From positions 555,173-619,172 of the forward strand of contig NW_006763152.1 of the NCBI RefSeq assembly GCF_000264905.1: 64,000 nt of DNA, read 5' to 3'. Source of the stretch: Stereum hirsutum FP-91666 SS1. Its lineage: Eukaryota; Basidiomycota; Agaricomycetes; Russulales; Stereaceae. The stretch's first letter is position 1; each line of letters starts with the position of its first letter. This document shows, one piece after another, positions 60,265-64,000 of this stretch. Below the pieces are notes generated by a model. It did not search any database and was not told the DNA's origin. It worked only from the letters and a program-made list of their open reading frames with translations. The position numbers were made by a program, and so were the translations under genes.

Positions 60265-62244
60265 TCACTCGGCGCTATGTTCCTTCTCCTTCCCTCCCTC
60301 CAGCCAGCTTCTCCACTCGACCATAACACGCTCCAGTTTCTCTCCAACCTTCCTCTCCTCGCCGTCCTCTCCATCCACAACCTCCAAAGGAGCCCCATAA
60401 ACGCCCTCGCTCATGCCCCTCCTCAAAAACGGAACAAGCACCCTCACCCAAACCTCACCCGCCCGCCTAACCACGAATACCTCCTTCTCCCTCACTCCCT
60501 TCTCTGTCTCTGTCTCGTTGTCGTCTCCTTCTGCCCCGCTCAGTCCATCCTCGACGATCCTCACATAATTCAACAACACCTCCCCACTCGTCGCTAACGC
60601 CTCATCTAGATCCGATAGGAGTACCGGTAACAACGCAGCCGGAGCGAGCAACCTCCAAGAATTGAACGTCGTTAAAATCGCATTCACATAGACCGCGAGC
60701 GGAGGGTACGAAGTCAACATATGCGGCGGAACATGCGCCGGCGTCCCATCCAACACGTTCGCCTGAACCGCCTGCGGAACCTGTATCGCGCCTAGAGGGG
60801 TCGTCGAAACTAACCACGCGCTCGGCAATCTTCTCCCCTTCGTGCGCGTTCCCAACTGTGTCTCCCTCTGCACGAGCGTGACGAACTCCTCCGTCGCGCT
60901 CTTTAGCGCGGATTCGACGCTCCACCGGACGGTGTCCTCGAAGATCGGGCCTAACAGGCCTCTGAAGTCCAGGCCGATCCGGGAGAAGGAGGTGGCGCAG
61001 TAGGTGAGTTGGGTGAGGAGGGATGTGAGCGATGAGGGGTCTTGGATGTGAGGAAGAACTGTATGGAGGGTGGGGAGGAGGTGGGTGTGTATGGCGTTGG
61101 ATGTGAAGGTCGGGAGGAGGGTGAGGATGAAGGTGGAGGGGGTTCGTGGTGAGGTCGAAGACGTGGGGGAGGAGAGAGTTGGGGTACTTGGGCGAAGGGG
61201 GAGTGGGGTAAGTGTTTTCGGTGGCGTTGACGTTCCGGTCGAAGTAGAAGAGGTAGAAGGTGTGAGGAAGATAGTCGAAAATTGGGTGACGACGTCATGT
61301 ACGCCCTCCCTCCACATATCCATATACTTCTTGAGATATCTAACCCAGCCCTCCTTCCCGACACTCGCACCCACACCCAGGCCCACACCAACCTCACCCT
61401 CCATCCCCGCACCAACAGCCCTCAACGCTGCCTCCAAACACTCGCCCCTCCCACTCAAAAAAGCCACCGCCAATTCCTCTTCCCCTTCCTCCCCAACTCC
61501 GAACACCCCCATCTTCCTCAAAAAACCGACCGCCTTCCAAAGCGCCGGAAGCTTGACCCCCGGCTCCCTCAACGTCCCCACCAACCCTTGCACCAACCCC
61601 CTAATTGCCCCATCTACCTCAGCCTTCACATCCGCCACCACCCTCACGTCCGGGAACTTAAATGCGAGAGCGGCCGCGTGACAATGAAGATCGAGAGCCT
61701 CGGCGTAGAAGCCGTTCAGGATGCATGTCTCGGTGAGAAAGGGGGGTTCGAGGATGTCGTTTAGTTTTGAGGATTGGTCAAGCACGAGCGACGCCTTTTG
61801 GCGTTCCGATTGGACGTGTTTGATTTGGGTGGAGAATGATTTCGAGGAGGATTCGAGGGCGGGAAGTGTGTCTAGTAATGTTGAGAGGGAGGTGGAGAAG
61901 GTGTCGAGAGATGAGTGAAGGGAGGATGTTGAGGTGTGGAGCGAGAGGAAGGTGGGGTAGGAGGAAGTGCAGAGGGTCGTGAGGGCGTTGGTGAGTTGGG
62001 AGGAGGTGGACGAGAGCGAGGTGGGCTCCGAGAGGAGGGAAGGGAGGGGCAGAGTCGTTAGGTGGGAGAGGTAGGCAGATGTCAGGGTAGATTACAGGTC
62101 TATTGACCGTTTGGTGTTGGATGACGACGAAGAGGGTGTAGAAGCCGAGGGACCGCTGAGAAGTTCGACCAGGGAAGAGAGATCGGAGGTCGCGATGGAT
62201 GAGTGTGATTGTCTTGTAGGCGAGATTGAGGGTATAGTTGTCAT
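60265..62244 (-). CDS. COG8: conserved oligomeric Golgi complex subunit 8 (Dor1-like), with an in-frame TAA
   Basis: Intronless minus-strand frame of 660 codons from ATG 62,244 to the stop at 60,265. COG8/Dor1 features: YLSHLTTLPLPSLLSEPTSL near the N-terminus, a helical HVQSERQKASLVLDQSSKLNDILE-like coiled-coil region, ETCILNGFYAEALDLHCHAA, GVHDVVTQFSTIF, and ILTTFNSWRLLAPAALLPVL near the C-terminus. COG8 is part of lobe B of the eight-subunit COG tether, which captures retrograde vesicles at the Golgi and keeps glycosyltransferases in place. A TAA at 62,092-62,094 (codon 51) interrupts the frame just before the conserved YLSHLT segment, and the frame continues unchanged on both sides. It may be a real nonsense mutation, a sequence error, or be bypassed by an internal start. 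A Pro/Ser/Thr-rich insert of about 45 residues in the middle is unusual. Confidence 0.82.
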
Positions 62245-63469
62245 GGTCGCTAGAATAAACTTAATTATCAGCCCTAATATCGTGCACGTAAAGAGATCCA
62301 ACAGAACGAAAAGAGGAGAGTACGGTGTAACCCTAGGTTGATGTGGCGCGCCACACTACCAACGGATTTCATGTAGGCTGTCAGGGCAACGCATAGCGGA
62401 TCTCCTACAATTCCGGAGCTTTCTGGGTTTATAACCAATATATACAGCATAATCGTGACCGCAGAGACGAATGCAAAACGCATAATTACTGGCTTCGCAG
62501 ACTGGACAGTCCTCTGCATCGGAATCTGCGAAACACGGAGTGCATCTCGAAGGGCGGTAACAATGACAGCGTTCGGAGAAGTCACACAGATCGTTCAAAT
62601 CCAGTAGCCATTCAAAGGCTTAGAGTTGGTATAAGAAAAACACCGGCATGGGGATAGAGAACATTTGAGGCGTCATATGCCAGATTCTTAGCGTGGGCGC
62701 AGACATGGGTATGGCGGTGAGATGGCTGGGCCAGAATACATTGTAGACAGTATTGGAGTCTACGGTAGAAATTTTCGTAGGATCAATACGGTCAGTATTG
62801 GAGCAGATATTGGACGAACTTCTGGGGACGCACCGGTGGCCATGCACTGCTCACAAACACGCCAGATCTTGATCCGTCTCTCTCACTCATTCTTAGTTCA
62901 TCTTGAGCGACATTGGGTAACCAGTCACCTCAAGCGTGCATATGATTCCAAACAAACAACGCAATACCGCGGATCTGTTCTACAGATTACTTCGCACACT
63001 TCAAACTCACCTTTTATGTTGCTCCGTGACCTGAGGGGTGTCAAACGAAATGGATGGCTACGCCGTCGGTACAGGTTTACAACAGATCGTTTTTGCGGAG
63101 AGTATAGAAGAGAACGTCGGGCGCACCTAGCAAATAATCATTCAATTCCCAACACTCAGTTGTCGTCGTTTCGAACAGCGATGAAGACAAACAAGATATC
63201 GGCGACGCGTCCCGCAAGCGCTCGTGATCACGTGGTTAGGTTATACTGTACGTCTCTGCAGTTAGGCGACGTCCCCTGTCCCCTGGCCTCTGTCGCGTCG
63301 CCTATTTTGAGTTTTGTCCCCACGCCACACAGACATGTCGTCTAAGTTCCCCCAAAGTGATACCGCGCCGTAAAAAAATCAAAACAAATCGAACTATATT
63401 CATTTACTCAGAGACTGCTTGGAAGGTCGAAAGAACAACGAGAATGTAGGTAAAAATACCGCAGACAAC
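62245..63469. other. intergenic, no gene seen
   Basis: 1.2 kb holding the COG8 promoter and the 3' flank of the edge gene. Several ORFs lack family support. Confidence 0.4.
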
Positions 63470-64000
63470 TCATTTGCGGGCTGGGATACGGATCGTCAAC
63501 TTTGGTGCAACCTCCATCACGTCGTCGCTACCACCGTTTGTCCCCTCTGTTCCGTTCCTAGCCACCGTGGCTTTGCGTTTCTTCGTCGCGGGCTTTTTGG
63601 TCGAAGGTTCGACGGGCCCCATCTTCGTTGGCCGTTTCCTTTTACCGCCTGCTTTACCCCTCGCCTCGTCTGCTGTTTGGAAGACTGCCGGATTCGTACC
63701 TCCTCGGATAGCGATGTCTAAAAGAACAGGGAGCGCATTAGCGGGCGCTGCGACGTTTGTTGAAGTCGTGGTGGGTGCCACCAAGGAGGCGGCAGATGCT
63801 GCTGGTTGAATAAGTAAGTCACGGCAGTAGTTCTCGAGCTGAGTGGGGTCACAAAACGCAGACATACCGGCTGTGGTCGTGCTTGCAGATGGAGGATTGA
63901 TTGGTTCAACCTATCAGAAAAATTATTGTAGGAAGATAAGGAGAAAGGAGACGATACAACGGCTTACAACGGTGGGTCCGGGATTGGATAGACCTTGGTC
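63470..64000 (-). CDS. basic, probably nuclear protein (3' part, runs off the window)
   Basis: Minus strand. A partial exon at the window edge (DQGLSNPGPTV), an intron of about 55 nt, then a long last exon beginning VEPINPPSASTTTA and ending LTIRIPARK at 63,470. The C-terminal half is lysine-rich with two likely nuclear localisation signals (GGKRKRPTK and KKPATKKRKATV). The middle is Ala/Thr-rich. A further small intron of 37 nt just before the LDIAIRGG segment (a TTTTAG acceptor) cannot be excluded. No domain is recognised from this part; the function lies in the missing 5' portion. Confidence 0.55.

Noticed and set aside
60951..61681. Long ORFs overlapping COG8 on both strands
   Set aside because: Shadows of the COG8 reading frame caused by its biased, GC-rich codons and Pro/Ser/Thr-rich insert.

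Overview
The window looks like nuclear DNA from a filamentous basidiomycete, probably an Agaricomycete. Genes carry many short introns (about 45-70 nt, GT..AG). The recognisable families fit that group: two DUF6593 proteins, DUF1772/anthrone-oxygenase-like proteins, caspase-fold (C14) proteins, a GH131 beta-glucanase, a GH28 exo-polygalacturonase, and several multi-pass membrane proteins of fungal type. No rRNA, CRISPR array or convincing tRNA was seen. Gene models below were spliced by eye from frame, splice signals and family similarity, so exon edges are approximate unless given.

Layout. 0-2 kb: a terminal fragment of a membrane protein whose full paralogue lies at 52.4-53.6 kb, then a DUF1772 gene with an in-frame TAG. 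2.5-7.5 kb and 22.3-27.8 kb: two arms of an inverted segmental duplication, each with a caspase-domain gene (minus strand in the left arm, plus strand in the right) and 2-3 kb of related non-coding upstream DNA. The spacer holds a GH28 pectinase (7.8-9.8 kb), an 8.2-kb CACTA-like transposon with 21-bp terminal inverted repeats and an ACA target duplication (10,132-18,335), and a decayed ATP-dependent DNA ligase relic (19.6-20.1 kb).

28-34 kb: a 267-bp Tc1/mariner-type MITE, a WD40-like gene remnant, a secreted GH131 protein with an odd charged 24-residue repeat tail, and a multi-pass membrane protein. 34-40 kb is gene-poor, with a 78-bp-period tandem repeat and a decayed second DUF1772 copy. 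40-44 kb: two DUF6593 genes on the same strand around a 432-bp hAT-type MITE with an 8-bp target duplication. 44-50 kb: mostly empty apart from one multi-pass membrane protein. 50-64 kb is the most gene-dense part: an old-yellow-enzyme-like oxidoreductase, the intact membrane protein, a divergent Ser-rich unknown protein, a possible unknown gene, a 5'-truncated short-chain dehydrogenase, COG8 of the Golgi tethering complex (with an in-frame TAA), and the 3' part of a basic, probably nuclear protein.

The genes do not form an obvious pathway. Two secreted plant or fungal cell-wall enzymes (GH28 and GH131) suggest a saprotrophic or plant-associated life. Transposons, inverted duplication, truncated paralogues and nonsense codons show that the 0-44 kb part is a rapidly rearranging accessory region, while 50-64 kb looks more conserved.
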